Positions 6,408 through 14,931 of a stretch of 37,349 nt of DNA are shown here, one piece after another. The notes beneath the pieces were generated by a model. The model saw only the letters and a program-made list of their open reading frames with translations. It was not told the DNA's origin and ran no database searches. Source of the DNA: a virus; the IMG/VR virus record IMGVR_UViG_3300006078_000003, positions 1 to 37,349 of that record, one strand, 5' to 3'. Both the position numbers and the translations under genes were made by a program. Position 1 is the first letter of the stretch; each line of letters opens with the position of its first letter.

Positions 6408-9017
6408 ATGGCATTCAAAATTGTAAACCCAGATGGGACAGTAGTAGATCTTGAATTGGGTGAAGTAACATCCAGTATCACTGGCCTAGATGTTGAAATA
6501 TCAGAAGAATCTATAAGAGCAACAGCAGCAGAATTATTACTACAAAATCAAATTGATGATGAAGTACTAACTAGAGCTAATGCTGATACTAGTTTCACGG
6601 GTGTTGTGACGGCATTTGGATCCCAGCTGACAACTAATGTTGACAGTATTAATACTTTAGAAACAAAGGTTCTTGCCTTAGAAACAAATCCATTATTGTC
6701 ATTTGATGATGATGTTATAATTGCTACTGACAAAAAACTAATTTTGGGTAATGCTGAAAATATTACTATGAGCTATAATAGTATAGATACTAGTATTGTG
6801 TTTCAAATTCCACCACGTGTGTCAGATGAGAATTATGTTCCAACATTATCAGTGTTCACTCCAGAAACTCATCCATTAGATCCTATATTTAATGACTTTG
6901 TGGAACCTATAGGAACTGAACCATGGGTTGTGAATACATATTCGCCAATACGAGCTTATGAAGATTTACCCACAAATGTTGATCTTAGAATACATAATTT
7001 AGATATTGATGATCAAGGAAATTCAGGTTCATGTGTTGGTAACGCCACCGCATCTATATTAGAAGTATTAACTGAAAGAATTAATAGAGGACTTGGTTTC
7101 CCTGGTGTATATACTAATTTTTCATTTATGTTCTTATATTGGGAATTAAGAAACGAAATAGGAGAGACAGGAATAGACGGCGGATCATGGCCACATGATG
7201 CGTTTGATGAAGTTAAGGAACATGGTATTTGTGAATTTGATGTGTGGAATAAAGAATCACAAGGTTATGCTAATGCTAGTGATTTTGCATTAATTCAACC
7301 AAGTGCAGCAGCATATACAAATGCTTTGAATTACCGAATAGAAAAAGAAGGCGGGTACAAGAGTATTGATAATTTGAATTTAGTGTTGGATATGAAAGAA
7401 GCACTGTCTAAAGGTCTGCCGGTTATGGCTTCAATTACAGTTACCAACGCCATCTTTGGTATTACTGGACCAATAGCATCACACACATATAGAGGTAGTT
7501 TGGACGGATCTGCCGCTGTAGGCGGACATGCCATGGCAGCATTAGGGTATGATGATTCATTAGGTGGATTTATTGTAGAAAATTCATGGGGATCTTTTTG
7601 GGGCGATGGCGGATATATGTTACTCCCATATGATGTATATGAAGCAGACAGTTATGCTGGTGAAACAGTGGTAACTACTTCATTTATGGGAGTAACATTA
7701 GATGGTGATAATTATATAGATTATGGAGCAAATAATGATATACACTTCAAATCAGGAGATAAGAAATGTTTGTCAATAATAAATTCATCAACACCACATG
7801 TTGAATTATTTAGTAATGGTTATAAAAGACTATCTACTTCAACCGTTGGACTTGATGTTTTTGGACAGTTAACAGCCGATACATTTAAAGGTGATGCATC
7901 ACAAATATCTGGTTTAGAAAATACACTATTTGCTCAGGAATTAAATGCCCAATTTGCCAATAAAGTAGACAGTACAAGAGTTCTTACTGATGTACCAGCT
8001 AATGCGATATTTACAGATACAACATCAACATATGTACATCCAGCAACACATTCTATTACTGAGGTTGCTGAATTACAAACTGCGTTAGACGCAAAAGTAG
8101 ACAGTACAAGAGTTCTTACTGATGTACCAGCAGGCGCGGTATTTACTGATACTGATACTAATAATTATGTAACCGGATTGACATATGTTGATGGTTCTTT
8201 AAACATGCAACAGACTGGTGGATTAGCTGATTTGTCGGTTGTAATAGTGTCAGAATTATTACCAGTAACACCACCTCCAGAAGTGACAATGTCACCAGAT
8301 CAGACTTTTATTGGATCTGCGACTATAACAAATTGGGATACATATTCTCCAGCGGAAGTGTATGTAACTATTTTAGACACCGCAGGCAATCCAGTAATAT
8401 CATCAGCTGATATTACAACTATTGACGGACAAATTTCAATACCGTTAACGGTATTGACTACAGGTGTCAGTTATGTGTGTGAAGTTCGAGTTCTAGAAGT
8501 TGCAAAGACAGTATCTGTTCCGACAGTAATTACATTTGCCAAACAAACCCCTACTTATAGATATTGGAGATTGGCAGGATTTGTTAAAGCAGAAGGTGAG
8601 GTCTCTACTGTGATGATTGGAAATTGGAGTTTGCAAGCAACTGAAGCCGGATTGTTGGCGACATATCCTGAAATTATGACGACAAACACAGCACCATTTC
8701 CATATGTTGCAACAGCCGAATCATATTTTGTTTCTGCTACAACATATGATCCATTCCGTGCGTTTGATAGTCTAACAACCACATCATGGTGGACGTTGGG
8801 AAGTACATCCGCTGCGGCTGATCAATGGTTACAGATTGATTTGGGAGTATCAGTGAGTATAGATTCAATGATAATTACAACTGGATTATTGGCCGGTTAT
8901 GCCCCATCATCGATAACTATTTTAGGAAGTGACACTGGTGAATTTTTAGGAGATGAAGTCAATTTAGGAACATTTTCTATTGATACTACCGTAGCAACTG
9001 ATACTACTATTGGATAA
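6408..9017 (+). CDS. Tail protein with papain-like (C1) protease and discoidin-like domain
   Basis: The product has 869 residues. Residues 1-100 are a fibre-like N-terminus with helical repeats. Residues about 190-425 match a papain-type cysteine peptidase: oxyanion Gln203 and nucleophile Cys209 in D-Q-G-N-S-G-S-C-V-G-N-A, His374 in G-G-H-A-M-A-A-L-G-Y, and Asn392 in E-N-S-W-G-S-F-W-G. All four expected residues occur in the correct order. Two copies of K-V-D-S-T-R-V-L-T-D-V-P-A follow (about 525-585), then a beta-sandwich-like segment and, from about 720, an F5/8 type C (discoidin)-like carbohydrate-binding domain (F-R-A-F-D-S... W-L-Q-I-D-L-G). No signal peptide is seen. Likely roles are digestion of a surface protein during adsorption or processing of neighbouring fibres; which one is not decided by sequence. 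Confidence 0.85.
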   Translation: MAFKIVNPDGTVVDLELGEVTSSITGLDVEISEESIRATAAELLLQNQIDDEVLTRANADTSFTGVVTAFGSQLTTNVDSINTLETKVLALETNPLLSFDDDVIIATDKKLILGNAENITMSYNSIDTSIVFQIPPRVSDENYVPTLSVFTPETHPLDPIFNDFVEPIGTEPWVVNTYSPIRAYEDLPTNVDLRIHNLDIDDQGNSGSCVGNATASILEVLTERINRGLGFPGVYTNFSFMFLYWELRNEIGETGIDGGSWPHDAFDEVKEHGICEFDVWNKESQGYANASDFALIQPSAAAYTNALNYRIEKEGGYKSIDNLNLVLDMKEALSKGLPVMASITVTNAIFGITGPIASHTYRGSLDGSAAVGGHAMAALGYDDSLGGFIVENSWGSFWGDGGYMLLPYDVYEADSYAGETVVTTSFMGVTLDGDNYIDYGANNDIHFKSGDKKCLSIINSSTPHVELFSNGYKRLSTSTVGLDVFGQLTADTFKGDASQISGLENTLFAQELNAQFANKVDSTRVLTDVPANAIFTDTTSTYVHPATHSITEVAELQTALDAKVDSTRVLTDVPAGAVFTDTDTNNYVTGLTYVDGSLNMQQTGGLADLSVVIVSELLPVTPPPEVTMSPDQTFIGSATITNWDTYSPAEVYVTILDTAGNPVISSADITTIDGQISIPLTVLTTGVSYVCEVRVLEVAKTVSVPTVITFAKQTPTYRYWRLAGFVKAEGEVSTVMIGNWSLQATEAGLLATYPEIMTTNTAPFPYVATAESYFVSATTYDPFRAFDSLTTTSWWTLGSTSAAADQWLQIDLGVSVSIDSMIITTGLLAGYAPSSITILGSDTGEFLGDEVNLGTFSIDTTVATDTTIG

Positions 9018-9037
9018 ACATAACAAGAGGATAGAAC

Positions 9038-9265
9038 ATGGCAGAATATCAATTAAGAATTGAATGTAGAGACTGCATATTAACATATGCTGATGAAGAG
9101 ATGCAACGAAACGCGGCATTGACTGGGGAAAATATGGATTATGTAATGACTGTATTGTTTATGTTACGTAATGACTATCAAAGACATATTGAAAGGAATG
9201 ATATTACGTTTGTTCCTGATCAATCAGTCGTAGATTATTTAGAATCAATTAAACCTTGGCTATAA
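9038..9265 (+). CDS. Small hypothetical protein (75 aa)
   Basis: The product is a soluble-looking 75-residue protein of mixed composition. The ATG follows agagga 8-13 nt upstream and lies 20 nt after the protease-bearing gene, so the two are probably co-transcribed. It has two Cys close together (E-C-R-D-C) and a C-terminal V-V-D-Y-L-E-S-I-K-P-W-L. It was not recognised. It could be a chaperone or accessory protein for the upstream tail gene, judged by position only. Confidence 0.6.
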   Translation: MAEYQLRIECRDCILTYADEEMQRNAALTGENMDYVMTVLFMLRNDYQRHIERNDITFVPDQSVVDYLESIKPWL

Positions 9266-9298
9266 CAAAAGCTTGTGGTTATTATACATGATTTTTTT

Positions 9299-9306
9299 AA
9301 TAAATA
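9299..9306 (+). promoter_or_regulatory. Late-promoter-like AATAAATA
   Basis: TAATAAATA lies 34 nt before the ATG at 9341; the predicted start is near 9312 and aaggag (9328-9333) follows. Confidence 0.55.
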
Positions 9307-9340
9307 ACATGTATAAAACAAACATTTAAGGAGATGAATT

Positions 9341-9565
9341 ATGGCATTACCAGCAACTGGATCGCAAATGACGATGGGAACTGTGAGAAACTATTTTGGT
9401 TTAAGCGGAGCTGTTTCGTTATATCAATTAGGAACATACATTACCCCAGCAGTGACGAGCAACATTCGCTTATCAGCTACGTTTGGCGGTTGGCAGAATC
9501 CTAACACTTGGGGTACAACTTCAGGAGTAAACCCTACTGCAGATGATTACGCTCAGTTAGGCTAA
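9341..9565 (+). CDS. Small structural-type protein (74 aa)
   Basis: The 74-residue product starts M-A-L-P-A-T-G-S-Q-M-T-M-G-T-V-R-N-Y-F-G, a start typical of short phage virion proteins in which a Met-Ala-Leu-Pro leader precedes small beta repeats. A strong aaggag lies 7 nt upstream and a late-type box further up. It is Gly/Thr/Ser-rich with no Cys. Its place at the end of the fibre region before a strong hairpin suggests a tail or fibre accessory, but the exact role is unknown. Confidence 0.65.
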   Translation: MALPATGSQMTMGTVRNYFGLSGAVSLYQLGTYITPAVTSNIRLSATFGGWQNPNTWGTTSGVNPTADDYAQLG

Positions 9566-9593
9566 TAACTTTAAGTTATCCAACGTAATAAAT

Positions 9594-9623
9594 CAGAAGA
9601 CATCCATTAATGGATGTCTTCTG
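9594..9623. terminator. Strong 13-bp hairpin, likely terminator
   Basis: cagaagacatcca (9594-9606) pairs perfectly with tggatgtcttctg (9611-9623) around ttaa. No direct U-tract follows, so termination may be weak or the hairpin may act in 3'-end protection. The 9566-9746 gap otherwise holds only the two promoters listed. Confidence 0.6.
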
Positions 9624-9663
9624 GCCTCTGGTCTGAAAGTCTTACTGTTTGAATTTTTTAATG

Positions 9664-9671
9664 TATAAATA
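9664..9671 (+). promoter_or_regulatory. T4-type late promoter (TATAAATA)
   Basis: A perfect TATAAATA lies upstream of the gene at 9747 and 15 nt before an early-type promoter, so this unit may be read both early and late. Confidence 0.7.
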
Positions 9672-9685
9672 TGAATATATTAACA

Positions 9686-9714
9686 TTGACAAAATATAAA
9701 AAATGTATTATAAT
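9686..9714 (+). promoter_or_regulatory. Early (sigma-70-type) promoter TTGACA-17-TATAAT
   Basis: TTGACA (9686-9691) and TATAAT (9709-9714), both consensus, are spaced 17 nt. The predicted start is near 9721, followed by ataggag and the ATG at 9747. Confidence 0.85.
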
Positions 9715-9746
9715 AAAATTTACAATAAGAAAAATATAGGAGAAAT

Positions 9747-10166
9747 ATGAGTATACGTACAAAGTTTGAAATCGAGACGTTTGTTTTAGGTGCACACCCA
9801 ACACAGTCTAGAAAGGCAATGGCATTGATGGAAGAGTTAGAAGAAGCAAGAGCCACTTCTCATCCGGATCTATCGGTACTGGAAGAGATTTATACTGAAT
9901 TTTCGAAAGAAAATGATGTCGAAGCACTAATTTCTGATATTAACAATGATGAAGAACAATATTGGGTTGAAAGATTAGCCAAGCTTGCCGCTATTGATAT
10001 TCTTACAATTGGAAAAGTACAGCCAGAGCATATGAATTATATGGCTAGTTTGTCCGATGACGCATTTGTTGCCGCTGTAAAAGGTGCGACAGTTTTTGCA
10101 AAGAAACTTAATGCACACGTTCGTGATATTGAAGAAGAGTTAAGTGCTGATTTAGTAGCTGACTAA
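9747..10166 (+). CDS. Hypothetical helical protein (139 aa)
   Basis: The product is acidic and predominantly helical (M-A-L-M-E-E-L-E-E-A-R, then long Ala/Glu-rich stretches), with no Cys and no recognised motif. A taggag sequence stands 6 nt before the ATG. It heads a likely operon with the two glycosyltransferase-like genes (2 nt gap to the next), behind both a consensus early promoter and a late box. It could be a virion or early accessory protein; no function is assigned. Confidence 0.65.
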   Translation: MSIRTKFEIETFVLGAHPTQSRKAMALMEELEEARATSHPDLSVLEEIYTEFSKENDVEALISDINNDEEQYWVERLAKLAAIDILTIGKVQPEHMNYMASLSDDAFVAAVKGATVFAKKLNAHVRDIEEELSADLVAD

Positions 10167-10168
10167 TA

Positions 10169-10819
10169 GTGGAGATTCCACGTTTCCATTATAATGGAAA
10201 TAAAAAAGCAGTAGTATCAATATGTGTTCCTGTACGGGATTATGTAACTGCGGCATTCACTTATAGTTTATCATTATTGATGAAGAAGTGTGGAAAGGAT
10301 GATGTACATGTCACACTTCACATGGTAATGGGAAGTGAGATAGCAATGCAACGGCAACAGTTAGTTGATGAAGCATTAGATACTGATTGTACACATATAC
10401 TTTGGCTTGATAGTGATATGGATTTTCCTACTAATTTATTAGATGGATTTTTAAGTCACGATAAGGATATTATAGCATGTAATTATAGTACCCGAGTGCC
10501 ACCACATCGACCGGTGGCATTTAAAAGTGTAAATGATTTAGATGTTAGAATAGTATCAGGTAATGGCATTGAACAGACGTATGCTGTTGGTTTGGGTGCT
10601 ATGTTAGTCAAGAGAGAAGTATATGATACACTTCCGAGACCGCATTTTAGTGTGGAATGGAATGATGATTATACTAGTTTATCAGGTGAGGATATATATT
10701 TTTGTAATAAAGCTAATGAAGCAGGATATAAAATATATATAGAGAATGATTTAAGTAATTTTATAGCCCATATAGGAACAAGGGCATATACAATAAAGGG
10801 TGATTGCACAAATGATTAA
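10169..10819 (+). CDS. GT-A family glycosyltransferase-like protein
   Basis: The product has 216 residues from a GTG start 2 nt after the previous stop. The N-terminus has an I-C-V-P-V-R-D-Y beta strand like family-2 glycosyltransferases. Residues about 76-84 are L-W-L-D-S-D-M-D-F, a D-x-D metal/nucleotide-sugar motif followed by P. Later G-L-G-A-M-L-V-K-R-E-V and S-G-E-D-I-Y-F-C (an acceptor-side E-D motif) match this fold. In phages such enzymes can modify DNA bases or host surface glycans; the substrate is unknown. Lack of a nearby base-modification gene leaves surface or virion glycosylation open. Translational coupling to the upstream gene is likely. Confidence 0.7.
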   Translation: MEIPRFHYNGNKKAVVSICVPVRDYVTAAFTYSLSLLMKKCGKDDVHVTLHMVMGSEIAMQRQQLVDEALDTDCTHILWLDSDMDFPTNLLDGFLSHDKDIIACNYSTRVPPHRPVAFKSVNDLDVRIVSGNGIEQTYAVGLGAMLVKREVYDTLPRPHFSVEWNDDYTSLSGEDIYFCNKANEAGYKIYIENDLSNFIAHIGTRAYTIKGDCTND

Positions 10820-11900
10820 TTTAAAAGATTCACAAATATTAGACTTTACAGGACAAACCATAATTAGTCCTATAGATCGACTTAAGAAATTTATTTTCTC
10901 GAGTTATCCAGTTGTTAAGGTAGAACGAATGCTCTCCTCAGAAGATTTAGAAAAATTGGCAGTTGATTATGCTGCTCAATCTGATATGGTCTGGATTGTA
11001 AAGGAGACGGCAAATATACGTTCAGATTTCCCTTGGCATTATCGCCCTAGTGATAGTGCCCGCAATTTTATTCATGCATTTGCTAAAGCAGTTAAGCGAA
11101 CCGGGCGACCAGTTGCCTGGAATGATATTAAATTAGTACCTACTAGTGGAATTGTGCATGGTGAAGTGCAAAATAAGATTATTTCCAGTTATCATGAAGC
11201 AGATTTTGATATCTATATGATATCATATCATGAGGAAGAAGCAGACTCTAACTTTAATAGATTGAAATCTAGGTTCCCTGACGCCAAACATATTAAAAAT
11301 GTGGAAGGTATAGGGAACGCACATAAAGAAATAGGAAATCAAGCAACCACTGAGATGGTTTATGTGGTTGATGCCGATGCTGATGTAATGGATGATTTCA
11401 AGTTTGATTATATTCCTCCGATGAGTAAACGTGGCAATACTACCTATTGTTGGAGAGCAAGAAATCCAATTAATGATTTGGAATATGGATATGGCGCTAT
11501 TAAGTTATTTCCTAGACAACAGTTATTGGAAATCGGACATGAATTACCAGACTTTAGTACAGGCGCCGCATTTTTCCAACCAGTAACACAGGTATCAAAC
11601 ATTACTAGATTCAATAAGGATCCGTTCCGTACATGGCGAAGTGCTTTCCGTGAGACTGTAAAACTAGCTAGTAACGTAAACCCAAATTCTCCAATAGATG
11701 AAGCATCCGAACGGTTAGAGATATGGTGTTCGGTAGATAACGGTGAAAGATTTGGACGCTATTGTATAAAAGGCGCATTAGAAGGCCGTATATATGGCGA
11801 ACATAATAAAGATGATATTGAAGCCTTAAACAAAATAAATGATTTTGAATGGTTAAGAGAACAGTTTGTTTTAAGTATGAAGAAAAAGATTAGACTTTAG
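10812..11900 (+). CDS. Glycosyltransferase-like protein with D-A-D-A-D motif
   Basis: The ATG at 10812 is preferred (362 aa); it overlaps the previous gene by 8 nt and has aaaggg 11 nt upstream. A GTG at 10800 would add four residues. Residues about 177-200 (T-T-E-M-V-Y-V-V-D-A-D-A-D-V) look like a GT-A D-x-D strand, and N-P-x-N-D-L-E-Y-G-Y-G-A-I-K-L-F fits an acceptor-side segment. The N-terminal 100 residues do not match anything recognised. Overlap with the preceding glycosyltransferase-like gene implies a joint pathway. Its stop overlaps the convergent Nudix gene by 4 nt. The fold assignment is moderate and the sugar donor unknown. Confidence 0.6.
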   Translation: MINLKDSQILDFTGQTIISPIDRLKKFIFSSYPVVKVERMLSSEDLEKLAVDYAAQSDMVWIVKETANIRSDFPWHYRPSDSARNFIHAFAKAVKRTGRPVAWNDIKLVPTSGIVHGEVQNKIISSYHEADFDIYMISYHEEEADSNFNRLKSRFPDAKHIKNVEGIGNAHKEIGNQATTEMVYVVDADADVMDDFKFDYIPPMSKRGNTTYCWRARNPINDLEYGYGAIKLFPRQQLLEIGHELPDFSTGAAFFQPVTQVSNITRFNKDPFRTWRSAFRETVKLASNVNPNSPIDEASERLEIWCSVDNGERFGRYCIKGALEGRIYGEHNKDDIEALNKINDFEWLREQFVLSMKKKIRL

Positions 11901-12349
11901 ATAGTATCTAACCAATTAGGGCCGTCTATTGACATCGTGTCGTAGACGGTCTTTATTTTCTGAGTAAGATCTGGATTATTGAGTTGAGATTTAACTCCTG
12001 GATGCAATGGCTTAGGCCATTTGTTGAATGATACCCAACAATAACCACTACTCTCTTTGTTTAATTTTGGAATAAATTCTGAATACACAGTTACTAAAAA
12101 GCTTTGATACTCAAAGTTTTGATCTTTACTTATATATCGACTGAGTGGATATACTTTATTCATGTTCGGTATATACCCAATTTCTTCTTCAATTTCTCTT
12201 AAAAGTGTTTGAAATGGACGTTCATCACCATTTGATTTACCACCAAAGAAACCCCATGTGTTAGAGTAACTGCCATTGTTGCTTCTTAATTGTAGGATTA
12301 TTCTTCCAGTATCGACCGCAAGAAAAATACAACCACTAGCACGAGTCAT
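11897..12349 (-). CDS. Nudix hydrolase
   Basis: The 150-residue product has a complete Nudix box, G-x5-E-x7-R-E-I-x-E-E-x-G, at residues 37-58 (G-K-S-N-G-D-E...R-E-I-E-E-E-I-G). These enzymes hydrolyse nucleoside diphosphates linked to another moiety with Mg2+; T4 has NudE for ADP-ribose and Ap3A. The substrate here cannot be read from sequence. The start is 6 nt downstream of the gp15 stop on the same strand, so it is probably translated from the gp14-gp15 message, unusual company for a metabolic enzyme. Its stop overlaps that of the convergent gene upstream on the plus strand. Confidence 0.9.
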   Translation of the reverse strand: MTRASGCIFLAVDTGRIILQLRSNNGSYSNTWGFFGGKSNGDERPFQTLLREIEEEIGYIPNMNKVYPLSRYISKDQNFEYQSFLVTVYSEFIPKLNKESSGYCWVSFNKWPKPLHPGVKSQLNNPDLTQKIKTVYDTMSIDGPNWLDTI

Positions 12350-12355
12350 ATAATA

Positions 12356-13717
12356 TTATAGATATAAACGCCAATATCCAGCGTTATATATACCTTCGTA
12401 ACTGTTAAACCACGTATCACCATCCCATTCTAATTGGTCCATAGTAGTATTATTAGATACATATTGTGTATCTGTTATATTTGTTGAGTTAAACGAAACA
12501 ATCCACGTAGTGCCATTATATTCTAATATATCGTGTTTTTCAGCAGTAATATTAGACCAATTAGGAGATAACGGCAAATCAGCAGTCAATAGATATCTCT
12601 GGCCCAGTACGGCGGCGGGAACTGAACCATCGCCAGGATAATTGACTGATGGGTTAATTACAGCAGATATGGCTGTTAATGTATTTGTTGGTAATGTATC
12701 TGTATCAACATCGACAAATAACGCATTTTGATTATCTGGATCAAATCTAAGTCTACCAACAATATCATCATTGTTGTTTTCTATATTATCACCCTTACGT
12801 AGTCTTAATTGACTAATGCCTTCTCTAAGTTCACCAAACGGTAGTAATTCGGTACTCCATTCTAAAATGTTACCGGTACTGTCATGCGTGCCGTTATTCT
12901 TGTTTAACAAATATATTTTGTTATTTTCGAACTTTAGTTTCCTATCCTCATACGTAGTTACGGTGTATTGACGATTGCTAATATCGAAATCTTTAGATTC
13001 TTTGAAAGCATCCAAATCGTCATTATCCAATGTATTGAGGCGAGTTATGATTGTATGAATAAGTTTTTGATGTTTTAATTTTGCTGGTGGATTTATTAAT
13101 ATAGGCATACTATATGTTAATGTCATCACATCTATCATATCATCTATATTACTACCAACAGATCTACTGCTCCATATTATATTGGTATTCTCTACATATG
13201 ATAGGCTACTCCAATCTAAAACATTATTGTTAGTGTGAATATTTAAGCTTGGGTTGAATAACACTCCTAATTGCTCAAATAGTTGAAGCTTTTGGTCTGT
13301 ATTACTAGTCCATATATCAACATTCATTGTCATGTTATAAGGTACCGGCATATGTCTTTCAACTGTATATCTATCGCCTTCGCGGTTTACATATTTACCA
13401 GTAGCACTGTCCAGTTCTTTCTCTACTACTTGAACTTTCTCAACATGTTGCATGTCTAATCGACGTTCAGGAGCCATAGTAAGTTCAGTTACATAGCAAC
13501 TAATAAATGGAACAGTCGCGGTCATATTTTCAGAATTTTCACGTATAATATGAGCGGCCATTCGACTGCTATCGCCATATCTAACTGGAACCTCTTGATA
13601 TAGCGGCATTTTTGTAGTAGGGTGAGTCCCCATCTCTACACTAAATCCGCCAAATAGTCGAATTACTTGTTGTATATATTTTCTTATTTGGTTATCGTAA
13701 AAGTATGGAACTGCCAT
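12356..13717 (-). CDS. 15: gp15-like tail sheath stabiliser / tail terminator
   Basis: The product has 453 residues, longer than T4 gp15 (about 270). The N-terminus P-Y-F-Y-D-N-Q-I-R-K-Y-I-Q-Q-V-I-R-L-F matches the Y-F-Y...R-Y...L-F start of T4 gp15, then V-P-V-R-Y-G, V-P-F-I-S-C-Y and M-N-V-D-I-W-T-S-N-T-D follow in the family order. gp15 forms the hexameric ring that caps the finished tail and joins it to the neck. The extra C-terminal 200 residues carry beta modules with G-T-T-W and G-D-T-W motifs also seen in gp14 and gp18. Its ATG shares one base with the gp14 stop (TAATG), indicating coupled translation. Confidence 0.85.
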   Translation of the reverse strand: MAVPYFYDNQIRKYIQQVIRLFGGFSVEMGTHPTTKMPLYQEVPVRYGDSSRMAAHIIRENSENMTATVPFISCYVTELTMAPERRLDMQHVEKVQVVEKELDSATGKYVNREGDRYTVERHMPVPYNMTMNVDIWTSNTDQKLQLFEQLGVLFNPSLNIHTNNNVLDWSSLSYVENTNIIWSSRSVGSNIDDMIDVMTLTYSMPILINPPAKLKHQKLIHTIITRLNTLDNDDLDAFKESKDFDISNRQYTVTTYEDRKLKFENNKIYLLNKNNGTHDSTGNILEWSTELLPFGELREGISQLRLRKGDNIENNNDDIVGRLRFDPDNQNALFVDVDTDTLPTNTLTAISAVINPSVNYPGDGSVPAAVLGQRYLLTADLPLSPNWSNITAEKHDILEYNGTTWIVSFNSTNITDTQYVSNNTTMDQLEWDGDTWFNSYEGIYNAGYWRLYL

Positions 13718-14784
13718 TATTCGAAATCACTCCGTGGTTTTATTATGTTACTCAATGCTTGTTTTTCAGGAACTTCATCATTGTCAATAATCATTGTATT
13801 GTCATTATCAATAAAGTCACCAGCATTATATGTTCGATCACTCCAGGTTTTATCACTTACGTTGTCGTATAGTCTATGCCACCTGTCTCCACGAAAAGCA
13901 AATAGCCTATTTGGTAAAAAGTCGTGTCGTATAAAGTAATCACCCTCGTTTGGAGCATATGGAAATTGATCACCAGCAGCAATAACTTCGCCATGATCGT
14001 ATTCTTCCGATTCAGTATCACTACCAAACAAATGAGCTATTAGTGGCAATCCCAATGGATCTTCAATTTCAGCTGCATGAACAACCGCCTTAGAAATATT
14101 AAGTTCAGTAGCATAACTACTAATGTCATTTTTAAGACTGTTTGGATCATCAGCTGTTCCTAAAATATCTACAAATTCTTGTCTGTCAGTTAACGGCGAC
14201 ACTTTTATTCTCCATATATGTGGGTACCATGTTTGACTGTAACCTTCACTGCTTCTTGATGCATCTTCTACTGTATAAAATTTATTAATAGCATTTCGTT
14301 CATGATTCAGTAATAAGTCATCACGTAGGTGTGGCAATTCAATTACATCACCTGGCATTAATTTTCTATTTAATTTTTCTACCATATCGTTAATATGAAG
14401 AGTGATGAAAAGAACATCATTGGATAAGAACAATCCAAACTGTGAAAGATCAAAATCATTATCACTTACACTATACACACCACGTAGTTCATATATGTCT
14501 TTGTCGTATTTTCTATCTCGATTCTCCATGAAAAGAAGATCTTGTATTTTTGTTTCATCAACATATCCACCTGGATTTATTTCTTTACCTGTGATCGGAT
14601 CAATTTCTGATCCATTGTGGTAATTGGGCTGTGATGGATCATTTGAATTATTATTCTCTTGTGGACCTAAATATTTATGAACATGAATAGCAGTACCGCC
14701 TATGTCAAACTGTTCCCTAATATTACGATCCATAAACGTGTAATCATCGCCTTTGTGTGGTTTGTATAAACTTAATCGTGGCAT
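13717..14784 (-). CDS. 14: gp14-like neck protein
   Basis: The product has 355 residues (T4 gp14 is 256). The central region E-T-K-I-Q-D-L-L-F-M-E-N-R-D-R-K-Y-D, then L-R-G-V-Y, F-G-L-F-L-S-N-D-V, P-G-D-V-I-E-L-P and later Y-P-H-I-W-R-I-K-V-S-P match the T4 gp14 family in order. gp13 and gp14 build the neck that connects the filled head to the tail and support fibritin binding. The C-terminal part has an added G-D-Y-F-I...R-G-D-R-W module. It is the first gene of a minus-strand unit with gp15, behind a perfect late box on the minus strand (14811-14818). Confidence 0.85.
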   Translation of the reverse strand: MPRLSLYKPHKGDDYTFMDRNIREQFDIGGTAIHVHKYLGPQENNNSNDPSQPNYHNGSEIDPITGKEINPGGYVDETKIQDLLFMENRDRKYDKDIYELRGVYSVSDNDFDLSQFGLFLSNDVLFITLHINDMVEKLNRKLMPGDVIELPHLRDDLLLNHERNAINKFYTVEDASRSSEGYSQTWYPHIWRIKVSPLTDRQEFVDILGTADDPNSLKNDISSYATELNISKAVVHAAEIEDPLGLPLIAHLFGSDTESEEYDHGEVIAAGDQFPYAPNEGDYFIRHDFLPNRLFAFRGDRWHRLYDNVSDKTWSDRTYNAGDFIDNDNTMIIDNDEVPEKQALSNIIKPRSDFE

Positions 14785-14810
14785 ACCAATAATTTAATTT
14801 CTAATATCTG

Positions 14811-14818
14811 TATTTATA
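14811..14818 (-). promoter_or_regulatory. T4-type late promoter for gp14-gp15 (minus strand)
   Basis: The minus-strand reading is TATAAATAC, with predicted start near 14805 and the gp14 ATG at 14784. It is the only clear promoter for the minus-strand neck/terminator unit. Confidence 0.8.
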
Positions 14819-14871
14819 ACTAATGAAAAAACACGAAATCATATAACTAATATATGTAAAAAAAATAAAAC

Positions 14872-14900
14872 TTGACATAGACGCAATTATACATTATACT
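14872..14900 (+). promoter_or_regulatory. Early (sigma-70-type) promoter TTGACA-17-TATACT
   Basis: TTGACA (14872-14877) and TATACT (14895-14900), spaced 17 nt, give a predicted start near 14907 and a short leader with gagga before the ATG at 14932. It is divergent from the gp14 late promoter. Confidence 0.85.
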
Positions 14901-14931
14901 TGCAAATATAAGTTAACAAAACGAGGATGAT

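Noticed and set aside
13667-13939. Plus-strand open frame across the gp14/gp15 junction
   Set aside because: It is antisense to two recognised neck/tail genes and has no family match or ribosome-binding site.
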